Positions 1-9,310 of a DNA stretch of 19,314 nt are shown here, in pieces. The stretch spans positions 1 through 19,314 of the forward strand of contig FR884054.1 of NCBI GenBank assembly GCA_000435495.1, given 5' to 3'. The position numbers and the translations under genes are program-made. A model generated the notes under the pieces. It ran no database searches and was not told where the DNA came from. It saw only the letters and a list, made by a program, of their open reading frames with translations. This DNA comes from Firmicutes bacterium CAG:552. GTDB taxonomy: Bacteria; Bacillota; Clostridia; Christensenellales; Pumilibacteraceae. Numbering within the stretch: the stretch's first letter is position 1; each line of letters begins with the position of its first letter.

Positions 1-1884
1 ACGATAACCAAGAGAGCGATAACCGTAACCGTCAAAAATGCAAATAGCGTATACGGCGAAAACCTTGCGGACATTTCTTCCGGATACGACCTCAGCGAAG
101 GAAGCATGGCGCCCGGCGAAAGCCTCGACTTTATTTCCCTCGAAATAGAGAAGAAAGCCGGAGAAACGGAAATCAGGAATGCCGGAACTTATTCGATAAT
201 CGGTAAGTCGCTAAACGGTAATTATGCAGTTAAGTTTGTAGGTCAGGACGGCAAAAACGATTATGGCGTATACACAATAGCTAAGAGAGAAATAACCGTG
301 ACCATAGACAATAAGACGAGCGTATACGGCGAAAACGAGGCTGCGCTTACGGCGTCTGTCACCGGAGCGATAAAACTTGCAGCTTGGGACAGCAATCTGT
401 ATTCGGTAATTTCGCTTAAAAAGGCGGAGGACAAAAACGTGGGCTCCTATGCAATCGATCTTACTGTGGCAAACGACAATTATTCGGTAACATATAACAA
501 GAATGCCGTTTATACGATTACGGCTCGTTCGGTTACCGTAACGGTAAACGATGCCGCTAGTGTATACGGTAATGCCGAATCCCAGCTTACTGCAACAGCC
601 AATCTTGCTAAAGGCGACGAGTCCAAGCTTTACGATATAGTCGAACTTAAGAGAGAAAGCGGCTCTATGGCAGGAATATACAAAATCACTGCTTCCGTAA
701 AGGATACTCAGATAGCTAAAAACTATGTTGTAAAGATAGTTTATAGCGGCGAATCAAACGGCGTTTACGAAATAAAGGCTCGTCCCGTTACGATAAAGAT
801 TAATTCCGTAGAGGTAAACAGCAAAGACGACTTTAATGCAGTCGTTGCAAAATTCGGATTTGCAGTGACCGAAGGCAATATCGTAAACGGAGATAATTTG
901 GGCGTTACATACAAAATTTTGGACGGTACGACCGAATGGACTAAAGACAATTATATGCTCGTACGCAGAACCGGAGTTTTCGAACTTAAGGGTTACGTTT
1001 CTAATCCCAATTACAGCGTTACCGTAGTTGACGGCACGCTTACGATGACGAAACCTAAGATTAAGATTAACAAGGATCTTAACAAAACGGTTACTTATGA
1101 CGGAAACGTAGTAGAATTTTTTAACTACAAGCAGGATATAGACGGATTGTTCGATTCGACCACTGCCGATTTCTTTGCAGTTGAGATAACAAAGAACGGC
1201 GAAACGGTTAATGAAATAGTCGGCGCAGGAGTTTATACCGTAAAGGTAAGGTTAGTATACTCCACTTCTTACGAATGGGAAGACGAAAACGCAGACGCAC
1301 CGTTCACGGTTACCGTTCTCAGGGCGGATATATCCGACTGTATATCGTTTGATAACGTATCCGAAGATACGGTTATCGCAGCGTCAAAATCGTTTATGCC
1401 TACCGTTAATTTCGGCGAATTTGCGGATGTAGTCGGCGAAGATTATGCGCTTGAGCTCATCTTTGTAAGCGGAGGAAATAAATCGGTTAACGTTTGTGCG
1501 GTAAGCGGAAAATATAAGTTTAAGGTAATTATCGACGAGAAAGACCACTATGGCGAAGCGGAAATCGAGTTTACCGTGGCAATAGGCGGCAAAGAAGCAA
1601 TAGAAACTTTCCATTCGATGCTTCAGAACTTAGCCGATCAAAATGTAGCCGCTCTGATTGAGATTAGAGAATTCCTTAGTTCGCTTGACGAGTACAGCCT
1701 TACGGTAGTAAAGTATACCGAAGACTTCCAGACTTATTCGCAAAAGTGGACGTCGGTAGCAAACGATTCCGAAAGGGATATGAATCTTGTCAAGAAAATT
1801 ACGGAAAAAATGAATCTGGCAAATCTCTTGATGAGTTTAATTTCCGTGGCGGGAGCAGTCATAATAAAGAGACTTTGGAAATAA
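1..1884 (+). CDS. MBG-repeat surface protein, C-terminal part
   Basis: The reading frame is open from the first base, so the true start lies upstream. The visible 627 residues are mostly tandem beta-rich modules. Several begin with a strand like ITVTV, followed by about ten residues and a SVYGE or SVYGN motif, which is the hallmark of MBG (mostly bacterial Ig-fold) repeats in adhesins. Copies start near residues 6, 96 and 178, with a more diverged one near 225. After the repeats comes a helical, polar stretch of about 75 residues, then a hydrophobic segment (NLLMSLISVAGAVII) ending in KRLWK, which fits a C-terminal membrane anchor; no LPXTG sorting motif is seen. The protein is likely extracellular and anchored, but its ligand is unknown. 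A lipoprotein gene follows within 20 bases, so the two are probably co-transcribed. The family call is fairly secure; the adhesin role is inference. Confidence 0.85.
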   Translation, partial: TITKRAITVTVKNANSVYGENLADISSGYDLSEGSMAPGESLDFISLEIEKKAGETEIRNAGTYSIIGKSLNGNYAVKFVGQDGKNDYGVYTIAKREITVTIDNKTSVYGENEAALTASVTGAIKLAAWDSNLYSVISLKKAEDKNVGSYAIDLTVANDNYSVTYNKNAVYTITARSVTVTVNDAASVYGNAESQLTATANLAKGDESKLYDIVELKRESGSMAGIYKITASVKDTQIAKNYVVKIVYSGESNGVYEIKARPVTIKINSVEVNSKDDFNAVVAKFGFAVTEGNIVNGDNLGVTYKILDGTTEWTKDNYMLVRRTGVFELKGYVSNPNYSVTVVDGTLTMTKPKIKINKDLNKTVTYDGNVVEFFNYKQDIDGLFDSTTADFFAVEITKNGETVNEIVGAGVYTVKVRLVYSTSYEWEDENADAPFTVTVLRADISDCISFDNVSEDTVIAASKSFMPTVNFGEFADVVGEDYALELIFVSGGNKSVNVCAVSGKYKFKVIIDEKDHYGEAEIEFTVAIGGKEAIETFHSMLQNLADQNVAALIEIREFLSSLDEYSLTVVKYTEDFQTYSQKWTSVANDSERDMNLVKKITEKMNLANLLMSLISVAGAVIIKRLWK

Positions 1885-1903
1885 ATTGGAGGGAAATATC
1901 GAT

Positions 1904-2494
1904 ATGAAAAAAATTGTAGCTGTAATCTGCGCATTTTTAACGCTGTTTGCAATATGCTCATGTGAATCCGTTCTTACGCCTAACGACCTTGCCACGAGCT
2001 TCGGCAGGCTGACGGCGGCTAACGTAGGCACTATAACGTATGTGACCGAAGTCAAAAAAGACGGTGTAGTTACATCGCTTATTACCGCAGTGTTTAAGGG
2101 AAGCGACCGCAGCGTCTTTACTACGGAAAAGAAGCTGAATGCCGATTTAATAGGCAAGCCGTATAACGAAACACAAACTGCCGAAACACTTACGGAAGGT
2201 CAGTTTAATGAAAGGATACCTGTTCCTAACATATTCGATTCCTCTTTGTACGACGGAGAATATGTATTGGAAAAGATCAAAGACGGTGACAACGTAAGCA
2301 TTACGTTTAAGGTAAAAATTGCCGACGACAAAATAAGAGAGTTTTTGGATGACGGTTTTTCTGACGAAGAAATAGCAAACATAAATTCGGTGCGTGGGGA
2401 AGCGTATATTTATAACGATAGGCCCGTGTCGTTTAAGATTACGTTTGTTATGTACGGAGCGGACGTTACTATTACCGCAGATTTCGAATATTGA
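1904..2494 (+). CDS. small lipoprotein of unknown function
   Basis: This 196-residue protein starts at the ATG at 1904, ten bases after GGAGGG at 1888-1893. A TTG at 1886 is possible but would overlap the ribosome binding site. The first 20 residues form a lipoprotein signal peptide: MKK, a hydrophobic core, then a lipobox ending ICSC, with Cys20 the likely lipidated residue. The mature part is polar and strand-rich, with alternating patterns such as VSITFKVKIADD and SFKITFVMYGADVTITADF, suggesting a beta fold similar to LppX/LolA-like or YcdA-like lipoproteins; that comparison is only an impression. It sits between a surface protein and an ABC exporter, so a role in envelope assembly or as a transporter partner is plausible. 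I do not recognise a named family. Confidence 0.85.
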   Translation: MKKIVAVICAFLTLFAICSCESVLTPNDLATSFGRLTAANVGTITYVTEVKKDGVVTSLITAVFKGSDRSVFTTEKKLNADLIGKPYNETQTAETLTEGQFNERIPVPNIFDSSLYDGEYVLEKIKDGDNVSITFKVKIADDKIREFLDDGFSDEEIANINSVRGEAYIYNDRPVSFKITFVMYGADVTITADFEY

Positions 2495-2504
2495 TATAAG
2501 TAGC

Positions 2505-2535
2505 TACCGTGCGTCGTAAAAATCGATGCACGGTA
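2505..2535 (+). repeat. intra-operon inverted repeat (hairpin)
   Basis: TACCGTGC at 2505-2512 is perfectly complementary to GCACGGTA at 2528-2535, with a 15-base loop. No uridine run follows, so it is not a good intrinsic terminator. It lies in the 74-base gap between the lipoprotein and the ABC ATPase, where it could stabilise or process the transcript. Confidence 0.45.
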
Positions 2536-2568
2536 CATACTAATTTACACAAGAGGATATGCTATCAT

Positions 2569-3309
2569 ATGGAAAAGAAGAAAACGGTAGAGATAAGCGG
2601 CTTATACAAAAAGTACTCTAAGGCGCAGGACTATGCCATAAAAGATATAAATATAACTTGCTACGAGGGCGAGATAGTGGGGTTGCTCGGCAAAAACGGT
2701 GCCGGTAAATCGACGACCATCAAATGTCTGACGGGATTTTTCCCTTTTGATAAGGGCAGTATAAAAATCTGCGGGTTTGATATAGTGACCCAGCCCGTTT
2801 TGGCGAAGCAAGAGCTTGGATATGTGCCGGATAATAGAGCTATGTACGAAAAAATGACTGGTATGGAGTATATTCATTTTATAGCCGACTTGCACGGCAC
2901 GCCTCTTGAAGTAAGACAAGAACGTATAGATCGTATGCAGGAGTTTTTGAAGCTCGGCGAAAAAATCAATGCGTTGATAGGTACGTATTCGCACGGAATG
3001 AGGCAAAAAGTATGTATTATGGCGGCGCTTGTGCATAATCCGAAGCTGTGGTTGTTGGACGAGCCTCTTACCGGTCTGGATCCTCAGACGGCAAAGGCAT
3101 TGAGAGATTATATGCAACTGTACAAAAAAGAGGGGAACACGGTGCTGTACAGCTCGCATAACCTCGACGCAGTGGAAAAAACGTGTGACAGAGCTTACAT
3201 CATCAACGACGGAAAACTAGTAGCCGAAATAAACATAGAAGAATTTAAACGGGAAAGCAACGGCGTCAGCCTAGAAGAGGCGTTTATAGATAATTTTTAC
3301 GAAAGATGA
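2569..3309 (+). CDS. ABC transporter ATP-binding protein
   Basis: This 246-residue protein has the full nucleotide-binding domain of an ABC transporter. The Walker A motif GKNGAGKS is at residues 41-48, the signature SHGMRQ at 141-146, Walker B LWLLDEP at 160-166 with catalytic Glu165, and the switch His197 in SSHNLD. At the usual Q-loop place the sequence reads GYVPDNR, with Asp88 where Gln or Glu is common. The sequence resembles CcmA/YhaQ-type ATPases of ABC-2 exporters. The start ATG at 2569 follows AAGAGGA by 11 bases; longer upstream starts lie in the hairpin region. The stop overlaps the start of the permease (ATGA at 3306-3309), so the two are translationally coupled and should form one exporter. 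The substrate cannot be read from the sequence. Confidence 0.93.
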   Translation: MEKKKTVEISGLYKKYSKAQDYAIKDINITCYEGEIVGLLGKNGAGKSTTIKCLTGFFPFDKGSIKICGFDIVTQPVLAKQELGYVPDNRAMYEKMTGMEYIHFIADLHGTPLEVRQERIDRMQEFLKLGEKINALIGTYSHGMRQKVCIMAALVHNPKLWLLDEPLTGLDPQTAKALRDYMQLYKKEGNTVLYSSHNLDAVEKTCDRAYIINDGKLVAEINIEEFKRESNGVSLEEAFIDNFYER

Positions 3310-4925
3310 AAAACATTAGATTTCTTTTTAAGCGAGATATAACCGAATTTAAGCATACGTTTAAGGAAAACCGAGATGTTACCGGCGCAATATCGTCTGC
3401 CGTAATAATGCTTATAATTTATTCTACATTTATTTTCGTTTTTTATAAATTTGCGTACGCTTATCTTACCACGAGAAAGGATGCGACAGGCGGCGTATTC
3501 GAACTTATGACATTCGTATATGCGGCGTCTGCGCTCGTCGGCGTAATATTGGGCGTAAGAAAGATCTATGGTCTTATAGTTGCCGGCAAAGATTACGAGG
3601 TATTGCTGTGCCAGCCGGTAGGCGCAAGCGAATTGTTTATGTACAAACTTGTACGCATATACGCTTCGCAAATTTTGTCTACCGCAGTTATAGTGATTCC
3701 GTCGGTAATATCTATAGATCTCGTAACGAATTTGGATTTTTCCGTAACGTACTATCTCAAGGCGATTTTCGGCGTGCTGACACTGCCGTTTGTTACATGC
3801 GCCGTGGCTGCTCTTATATCCGTCCCTTACGCCGAGTTGTCACGCTTTTTGGAGTCTCGATTTGTAGTAAAGCTGATAATTTACGTTGCGGTAATAGGGA
3901 TAGCGTTCTATTTTTACGGAATGTTTTTGCAAGTTCTTAAAGAATTGCTTTCGAGCGGCGATATATTGTATTTACTTACAGGGCCCACAGTTAAAAAACT
4001 CACGGTGGTAGCGGAAGCGCTTTTCCCGATAAATCGTTTCGCCATGATTCTCGTCGGAAGACAAACATGGTTATCGATTCTTATTATTCTGGCGTTTGCG
4101 TTAGGTTGCCTTACTGTGGCATATTTTATAATTAGACGAACCTTTACTGCAATATTGCAACGAAAGATGGAAGGCGAAAGCGTTAAGCTGCGTAAATTTA
4201 AAGAGAAAAAACGTTCGTTGTTGGCTACGTTGATGCATAAGGAATTTATTACCGTAATTCGTACGCCGTCATATGCGTTTCAGTATTTTGCCACCACGCT
4301 TACGTTGCCGTTTATCGTATACGTATGCGTTAATATATTGCGTTCGCTTATACAGTCGCTGACAATTATAAAATGCGATTACGAGTTGGCGCTATTTGTA
4401 ATATCGATGTTTGCGGTAATGACGAATACGTTTTGCGCAACCAATATCGGTAGAGACGGAAATATGTTTGATATGACTAAGACATTGCCCGTTACGCCAA
4501 AGGAAGTCATATCCTCAAAAATACTGTTTTGTATGATAGTATCCGCAATATCGGTATTTCTCAGCGTTTTGGCTTTGGCTTTGGCGCATTTCGTTAATTT
4601 GTGGCAAGCTGCGGTTATACTGGTTTTAACCCTGGCGTTGTCTTTTGCAGAGATAGCATTTGCGACCAATAAAGATTTGGTATCGCACACAAGAGGAGGC
4701 AGCGACAAAGGGATATCATCGTTTTTGCTTATCGGATTAATAGTGTCACTGGTATGCGGCGTAGGAACTTTGGCGTTGTCTGTTGCTCTGACAATTTTCT
4801 ACGACGGCGTTTGGGCGACCGTGGCGTCCGTAATTTTTGTGGCAGTTATAGTCGGTGGCGTAACTTTCGTAGCCACGTGGCAGCTAAAAAAGGACTTAAA
4901 CGCAAAGTTTTATTCTTTGATATGA
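3306..4925 (+). CDS. ABC exporter permease, about 12 TM segments
   Basis: This 539-residue polytopic membrane protein overlaps the ATPase gene by four bases. Hydrophobic segments are visible near residues 28-55, 63-93, 110-140, 149-178, 186-215 and 255-276, then a charged cytoplasmic linker (around MEGESVKLRKFKEKKRS), then a second set from about residue 320 to the end. This suggests two six-helix halves in one chain, so one copy could pair with an ATPase dimer. The architecture matches large putative ABC-2-type exporters of Bacillota rather than nutrient importers, since no extracellular binding-protein permease EAA loop is seen. The flanking genes encode surface and lipid-anchored proteins, so it may serve envelope assembly, but export of a peptide or antimicrobial is equally open. 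Family confidence is good; substrate unknown. Confidence 0.88.
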   Translation: MKNIRFLFKRDITEFKHTFKENRDVTGAISSAVIMLIIYSTFIFVFYKFAYAYLTTRKDATGGVFELMTFVYAASALVGVILGVRKIYGLIVAGKDYEVLLCQPVGASELFMYKLVRIYASQILSTAVIVIPSVISIDLVTNLDFSVTYYLKAIFGVLTLPFVTCAVAALISVPYAELSRFLESRFVVKLIIYVAVIGIAFYFYGMFLQVLKELLSSGDILYLLTGPTVKKLTVVAEALFPINRFAMILVGRQTWLSILIILAFALGCLTVAYFIIRRTFTAILQRKMEGESVKLRKFKEKKRSLLATLMHKEFITVIRTPSYAFQYFATTLTLPFIVYVCVNILRSLIQSLTIIKCDYELALFVISMFAVMTNTFCATNIGRDGNMFDMTKTLPVTPKEVISSKILFCMIVSAISVFLSVLALALAHFVNLWQAAVILVLTLALSFAEIAFATNKDLVSHTRGGSDKGISSFLLIGLIVSLVCGVGTLALSVALTIFYDGVWATVASVIFVAVIVGGVTFVATWQLKKDLNAKFYSLI

Positions 4926-4941
4926 GGAGGATGTTGAAGGT

Positions 4942-7900
4942 ATGAAAGATATGAAGTTTAAAGTAATATGCCTTATACTGGTTATACCGTTGTTGCTTAT
5001 TTTTGCGACAGGTACGATAGTAAAAGTATCGGACATCTATGTAGACATTCCTGTATCCGAAGTCAAAATAAGCGGCAGCGGAATCGAAATTCAGCAGGGC
5101 GCAAAGTTTGTAAACAAAGATTTAGCTAATGCAGACGGTGGCAACAGGTATGAGTTGCATACCGACGTTTATCCGGAAAACGCAACGCACAAAACAGTTT
5201 CTTACGAACTTATAGAAGGCGACGATAAGGGGATAGAGTTAAGCGGCGGTTCTGTTGTATCAAAGAAACCCGGTAAGTATAAGATAAAAGCGATGTCGGG
5301 GCAATGTTCGGATACCGTAACTCTAAATTTCTATTCGACTAAACCTCTTTCGCTCGAGTATGCAGAAGACGCAAATAAGGATATATATGTAAAACGAGGC
5401 ATAGCAATAAGTTTGCAAAACAACGTCAAAAGCGATGTCGATAACGCCGGGATCTATTGGGAGACAAAGAACGGCAAAGGTAACGTGGAAATAAACGGGA
5501 ATAAGCTGGTCGGCGTTGTGGCGTCGGATGAGCCGACGGTCATAAATGCGACGGTGGACGGATTGACTTATGACGAAGATAAGAAGGTCTTTGTAGAAAA
5601 AGAAATTTCGCTTCCGTTTAACGTGTATGTTACCGATCTTAAGGGTAGCGAAGCGGTCGTATACGGTTATGCCGAAGATGAAACGGCGGTGAAAAAAGTA
5701 AAGCAGACTGCGGTTTTTGAGATATTGTACGGAGAGAATGTGGACGCAACTGCATGGCAAGCGATTAGTCCTTCGGACGAACTACTCGAGTGCTCGACAC
5801 AGAATGTTGAAGTAGAGCGCAAATTTTTAGTAAGCGCAACTTGGAAAAACCCCGACAAAGATGTTATAGGAGTCGATCCGTACGTAATAACGATTAGAGA
5901 TGGCGTAAAAGATATATTCCACTTAAATGTGCAGTATAGCGACAGCCATATAATCATAAATATGCCGGATACAATCGATATCGATAAGGCTCTTTCTATC
6001 GAAGCCGAGTTGGACGGAATTTCCATATACGACGATAAAGTCATAGGCGAATATGCCGTAGACGTTGAAGTTTCGCCTTCCGGAGCCGAACTCAAGTTGG
6101 GCGGCAACGGTAAGTATCGAATCGTGACTAAGGATGAAAAAACGTATACTTTGACGGTAAGATTATCTCCTCTTAGCGGAGGCGAAGAATATGAGGCATC
6201 AAAAGCTATTCAATCGGTAGATCCGATAACTTCTATAACGTTGACGCTGCCTTTGCCCGAGAATGGGTTAAAAGACGAAACGGCTATTGCCGGTTACAAA
6301 TTTGATTCTGCGGGAGAGCTTAAACCGAATTCGGTTAAGTTCGTTGCCGTAGCTAAGACTATCTTAGGGAAGACACTTAGCGAATTCGACGCCGTATGGA
6401 GTTGCGACGATACGCTGCTCGAGTTGTCCGACGACGGCACGGCTCAGGTGATAGGCGACGGGGTGGTTAACGTTACGGTTAAATCGGAAAAATATCCATC
6501 GAGTCAATCGACAGTGCAAGCACTTTGCGTGTCGAAGGGTATTGCTGTAAACAACTACACCGAGCTGATGCGGGTTAATCATAATAGATCTTATTCAGGC
6601 GGTAAACTCGGCGTATCGGACGACGGCTATGCGGCAGACGGATATTGTACGGTACTTACCAAGGATGTGATGCTTGCGCCGTCGCTTAAAGATTCGGATA
6701 ACGTAAAAGACTTTACGTTACAAATTAAACCCACCTCAGATATTAAGTATTACGAAAACAACAACGCCGGCGACGCTCAATCGCTCAGGCTTAACTACGC
6801 TATGGAAATAGCCGCTTCCGTATACGGCAACGGGCATTTTATATGTGCGGATTACATTACTAGAAACGGCGGACTTAAGAGCAATCCGGTATTTAACGGT
6901 CCGATAGATTTGGTCAGATATCTCTATCAAAAGAATGCGTCTACCGATGAGTCTAACGTATATATTAAGTCGCAAGACAATATGTGTTTTGTAGTAAAAA
7001 AAGACGGCATTACGCTGGATAACGTTGAGCTTAAAGGATGTGCGGATAAGTCGCTTACGGATGAAGGCGCAACCGAAGCTAACCTCGGGAATTTGGACAA
7101 TACGGGTACCGTTTTGGAGGTTATAGGTAACGATTTCGTAATATCGTATAGTAAAATAAATAACGGAAGAACGGTAATGCGCATATATGGCGAAAGTGCC
7201 GATACCGCCAAAAGAAGCGGAGAAGGCAGGACTGCCGAAGGCTACGGCAAGACTAACGTAACTATCAAAAATTGTATATTAAGTTACGGAAGAGAGTTCT
7301 TGTTGAAGGTCGGTACAAATCGGATCAAGCGGGTGCCTTTTACCGAGTATAATACCGGAGTTAAGTATTTAAATACCATGCAACCGACGCCTCTTCCGAG
7401 CGTGGAATCCGCTAAGAAGTATTATGACGATGCCGCTCCTTATTTTACCGATAAGAACGGAAACAACTATCAGGTAGGTAACGAAGCAAAAGATTACGAC
7501 GATTATTTTTACGAAAATTACGTCCTTACTAACGTAAACGTGCAAGATACGGCGTTTGCAAAAAGCGGGCTGTTTTGTATCGGTATGGATGCGATGTTCG
7601 GCGGATTATGTTTGCACGGATGGGATTACGGTCGAGGAAACGATGCGCTTACTTACGAATTCGGCACAAAGTTGGGTTGGGGCGGAATCTCCGGTACGAG
7701 TTACCCTGCAAAGGTGAATCTTATAGGCGACGTCAGATTTTACGACTGGAAGGACGTAACAAAAGTGGACAGTTCGACATTGGTTACGGGCAGTCAAACC
7801 ATGATATCTCTTATCGGTCTTGACCTTAACGTATCCAAACTTCTTACTCGGTTCTCTTCGGTAGATTCTTCCGCAGCCGAACTGCTTACGGATTATAACG

Positions 7901-8199
7901 GTGTAAAATGGGCAAACGGCGCAATTGCATTTTACGGAGGCGGTAAAAATTATTCTATCGTTGACGACAGCGGTTTAAACGGCATTTCATCTGTCACTTC
8001 GCTCAAACGGTACGAAGTCGGGGTGGAACATTTCGTCGATGAAAGCAGAACTCGTTTCGTATATTACACGGCTGGACCGAATCCGTTCAGATTTATGATG
8101 TATCCGGCGTCTACGGGATTAGATAAACTTACGCCGGAGTTGCAAGCTAATCACTTTGCTGCAAATACCGCTTACTCTTACCTGCATCGAAAAAAATAG
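4942..8199 (+). CDS. large surface protein, Ig-like plus beta-helix-like regions
   Basis: This 1085-residue protein starts at ATG 4942, 11 bases after AGGAGG at 4925-4930. A second ATG three codons on is an alternative. Residues about 7-28 form a hydrophobic signal or anchor segment (ICLILVIPLLLIFATGTIV) with no lipobox Cys. Residues about 30-540 contain repeated Ig-like (Big_2-type) beta modules, for example the VSEVKISGSG and PENATHKTVSYELIEGDD patterns. Residues about 590-830 show short repeating strands such as DGITLDNVELKGC, NDFVISYSKINNGRTVMRI and TNVTIKNCILSYGREFLLKV, typical of a right-handed parallel beta-helix as in pectate-lyase-like proteins. No catalytic motif is recognised. It follows the permease by 16 bases and probably belongs to the same operon. 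It may bind or modify polysaccharide, but that is inference. Confidence 0.85.
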   Translation: MKDMKFKVICLILVIPLLLIFATGTIVKVSDIYVDIPVSEVKISGSGIEIQQGAKFVNKDLANADGGNRYELHTDVYPENATHKTVSYELIEGDDKGIELSGGSVVSKKPGKYKIKAMSGQCSDTVTLNFYSTKPLSLEYAEDANKDIYVKRGIAISLQNNVKSDVDNAGIYWETKNGKGNVEINGNKLVGVVASDEPTVINATVDGLTYDEDKKVFVEKEISLPFNVYVTDLKGSEAVVYGYAEDETAVKKVKQTAVFEILYGENVDATAWQAISPSDELLECSTQNVEVERKFLVSATWKNPDKDVIGVDPYVITIRDGVKDIFHLNVQYSDSHIIINMPDTIDIDKALSIEAELDGISIYDDKVIGEYAVDVEVSPSGAELKLGGNGKYRIVTKDEKTYTLTVRLSPLSGGEEYEASKAIQSVDPITSITLTLPLPENGLKDETAIAGYKFDSAGELKPNSVKFVAVAKTILGKTLSEFDAVWSCDDTLLELSDDGTAQVIGDGVVNVTVKSEKYPSSQSTVQALCVSKGIAVNNYTELMRVNHNRSYSGGKLGVSDDGYAADGYCTVLTKDVMLAPSLKDSDNVKDFTLQIKPTSDIKYYENNNAGDAQSLRLNYAMEIAASVYGNGHFICADYITRNGGLKSNPVFNGPIDLVRYLYQKNASTDESNVYIKSQDNMCFVVKKDGITLDNVELKGCADKSLTDEGATEANLGNLDNTGTVLEVIGNDFVISYSKINNGRTVMRIYGESADTAKRSGEGRTAEGYGKTNVTIKNCILSYGREFLLKVGTNRIKRVPFTEYNTGVKYLNTMQPTPLPSVESAKKYYDDAAPYFTDKNGNNYQVGNEAKDYDDYFYENYVLTNVNVQDTAFAKSGLFCIGMDAMFGGLCLHGWDYGRGNDALTYEFGTKLGWGGISGTSYPAKVNLIGDVRFYDWKDVTKVDSSTLVTGSQTMISLIGLDLNVSKLLTRFSSVDSSAAELLTDYNGVKWANGAIAFYGGGKNYSIVDDSGLNGISSVTSLKRYEVGVEHFVDESRTRFVYYTAGPNPFRFMMYPASTGLDKLTPELQANHFAANTAYSYLHRKK

Positions 8200-8244
8200 C
8201 GGAGTTTTGTTGACTTTGAGCGTGTATTGTTGTATAAAGAGTAT

Positions 8245-8790
8245 ATGGACGATTTTATAAGAGTGCAATTCGATAGCAAATATAAAGGCAAGAAAAAGGA
8301 CGTATTGAATCGAAAGCTGAAAATTTTTTTGATTACGCTCGTCGTTTCTTTGTGCCTTATACTGTTTTCGTTTTACTATGCGTTTTGGGAATATAATCGA
8401 GTTATTACAAATATGGATCGAATCCTGAGTTACGTTTGTTATGCTTTGGGTATTATAGGCGTAATAATATCGCCCATAGTCGGACTTACTCGCACTATCA
8501 ATAAAGGACTCAAAGGAAGAGTAACCGTAGATTTATCCAAAAACGGAGAAAGCGGTGCGTGGGAGTATACTATTTATACCGACGAAGAAGGTCATACCGT
8601 AAGTGTGGGAAAAGGAGAAATATCCATGCTGAGAGAAGACAAAACTTTTTTTAAGATGAGAGATACGTTCGGTAAAGACTATTGTTTGCCAAAGAGCGAA
8701 ATCAGTGATGCCGTGGCTAACGAATTACGTACGGTGTCGCTTAGCGTACAAAAATATCGCTCTGCGTCAAACAAAAAAAATCAACAATAA
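8245..8790 (+). CDS. two-TM YcxB-like membrane protein
   Basis: The product is about 181 residues. Two hydrophobic segments follow a basic N-terminus: IFLITLVVSLCLILFSFYYAFW and VCYALGIIGVIISPIVGL. A soluble C-terminal domain follows, with strands ending in a pattern like YCLPKSEISD, which resembles the C-terminal domain of YcxB-like proteins (a PH-like fold on the cytoplasmic face). The start is uncertain: ATG at 8245 has only a weak AAGAG three bases upstream, and TTG at 8227 gives six more residues but also lacks a good ribosome binding site. The frame is the same as that of the preceding gene and is open straight after its stop. It is the last gene of the cluster, followed within six bases by a terminator. 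Function unknown. Confidence 0.75.
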   Translation: MDDFIRVQFDSKYKGKKKDVLNRKLKIFLITLVVSLCLILFSFYYAFWEYNRVITNMDRILSYVCYALGIIGVIISPIVGLTRTINKGLKGRVTVDLSKNGESGAWEYTIYTDEEGHTVSVGKGEISMLREDKTFFKMRDTFGKDYCLPKSEISDAVANELRTVSLSVQKYRSASNKKNQQ

Positions 8791-8795
8791 ATATT

Positions 8796-8828
8796 AGCCG
8801 CATCTGATGTTTTTTTGATGCGGCTTTT
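8796..8828 (+). terminator. intrinsic terminator of the surface/ABC cluster
   Basis: AGCCGCATC at 8796-8804 pairs perfectly with GATGCGGCT at 8817-8825 and is followed by more T. It starts five bases after the stop of the YcxB-like gene. Confidence 0.85.
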
Positions 8829-8844
8829 GTATTAGGAGAACAAT

Positions 8845-8878
8845 ATGTAACGGCTTACGAAATGTAATGGCTTACGAA
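8845..8878 (+). repeat. tandem 17-bp duplication at a gene start
   Basis: ATGTAACGGCTTACGAA at 8845-8861 is followed directly by ATGTAATGGCTTACGAA at 8862-8878, differing at one base. Removing one unit would bring AGGAG at 8834-8838 to about 11 bases from the ATG of MAYEADRD, so the duplication probably damaged translation of an earlier intact gene. Confidence 0.8.
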
Positions 8879-9286
8879 GCGGACCGGGATCGAATAAGTG
8901 CGATTTTGCCGGGTTCCTTCGTTTTGTTAAGACCGGCGCTGAGAATAAACTGCGAAATAATAAACGACGGCGAAAAAGCCGAAGTCGAATTTAATACCGC
9001 CGTAGAAAAAGCCGGAGTCAGAGGCTGGTTGAACATTGCATGTTTTGATACGGAAAAAGGTATAATTCGGGATAACGGAGCGGTTACGATAGAGCGGATT
9101 TGCTGAAAACCCGCTCTGCGCCCACCGGGGCAAAAGGCGGTTGCCCTGCGGAAAAAGATAACGTCGAATATTATTTTATCGAAAAAGGCGAAGTTGCGCT
9201 GCGTTCCAATGAGATTATTACCGTAAATAAAGAATTTTGCGACTGTGAATTTTTATGGAAAACGGAAGACGGCACAAACGGAAAAG

Positions 9287-9310
9287 GCGCAGGTAGAAGC
9301 GCAGGTAGAT
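9287..9310 (+). repeat. tandem 12-bp repeat
   Basis: GCGCAGGTAGAA is followed by GCGCAGGTAGAT, an in-frame duplication encoding GAGRSAGRS inside the second segment of the decaying gene. Confidence 0.7.

Noticed and set aside
9091..9152. GC-rich patch in the decaying gene with GCGGA at both ends, like an inserted small element
   Set aside because: Removing the 54 bases between the GCGGA copies is a multiple of three and does not join the two frames, and no convincing terminal inverted repeats are seen.
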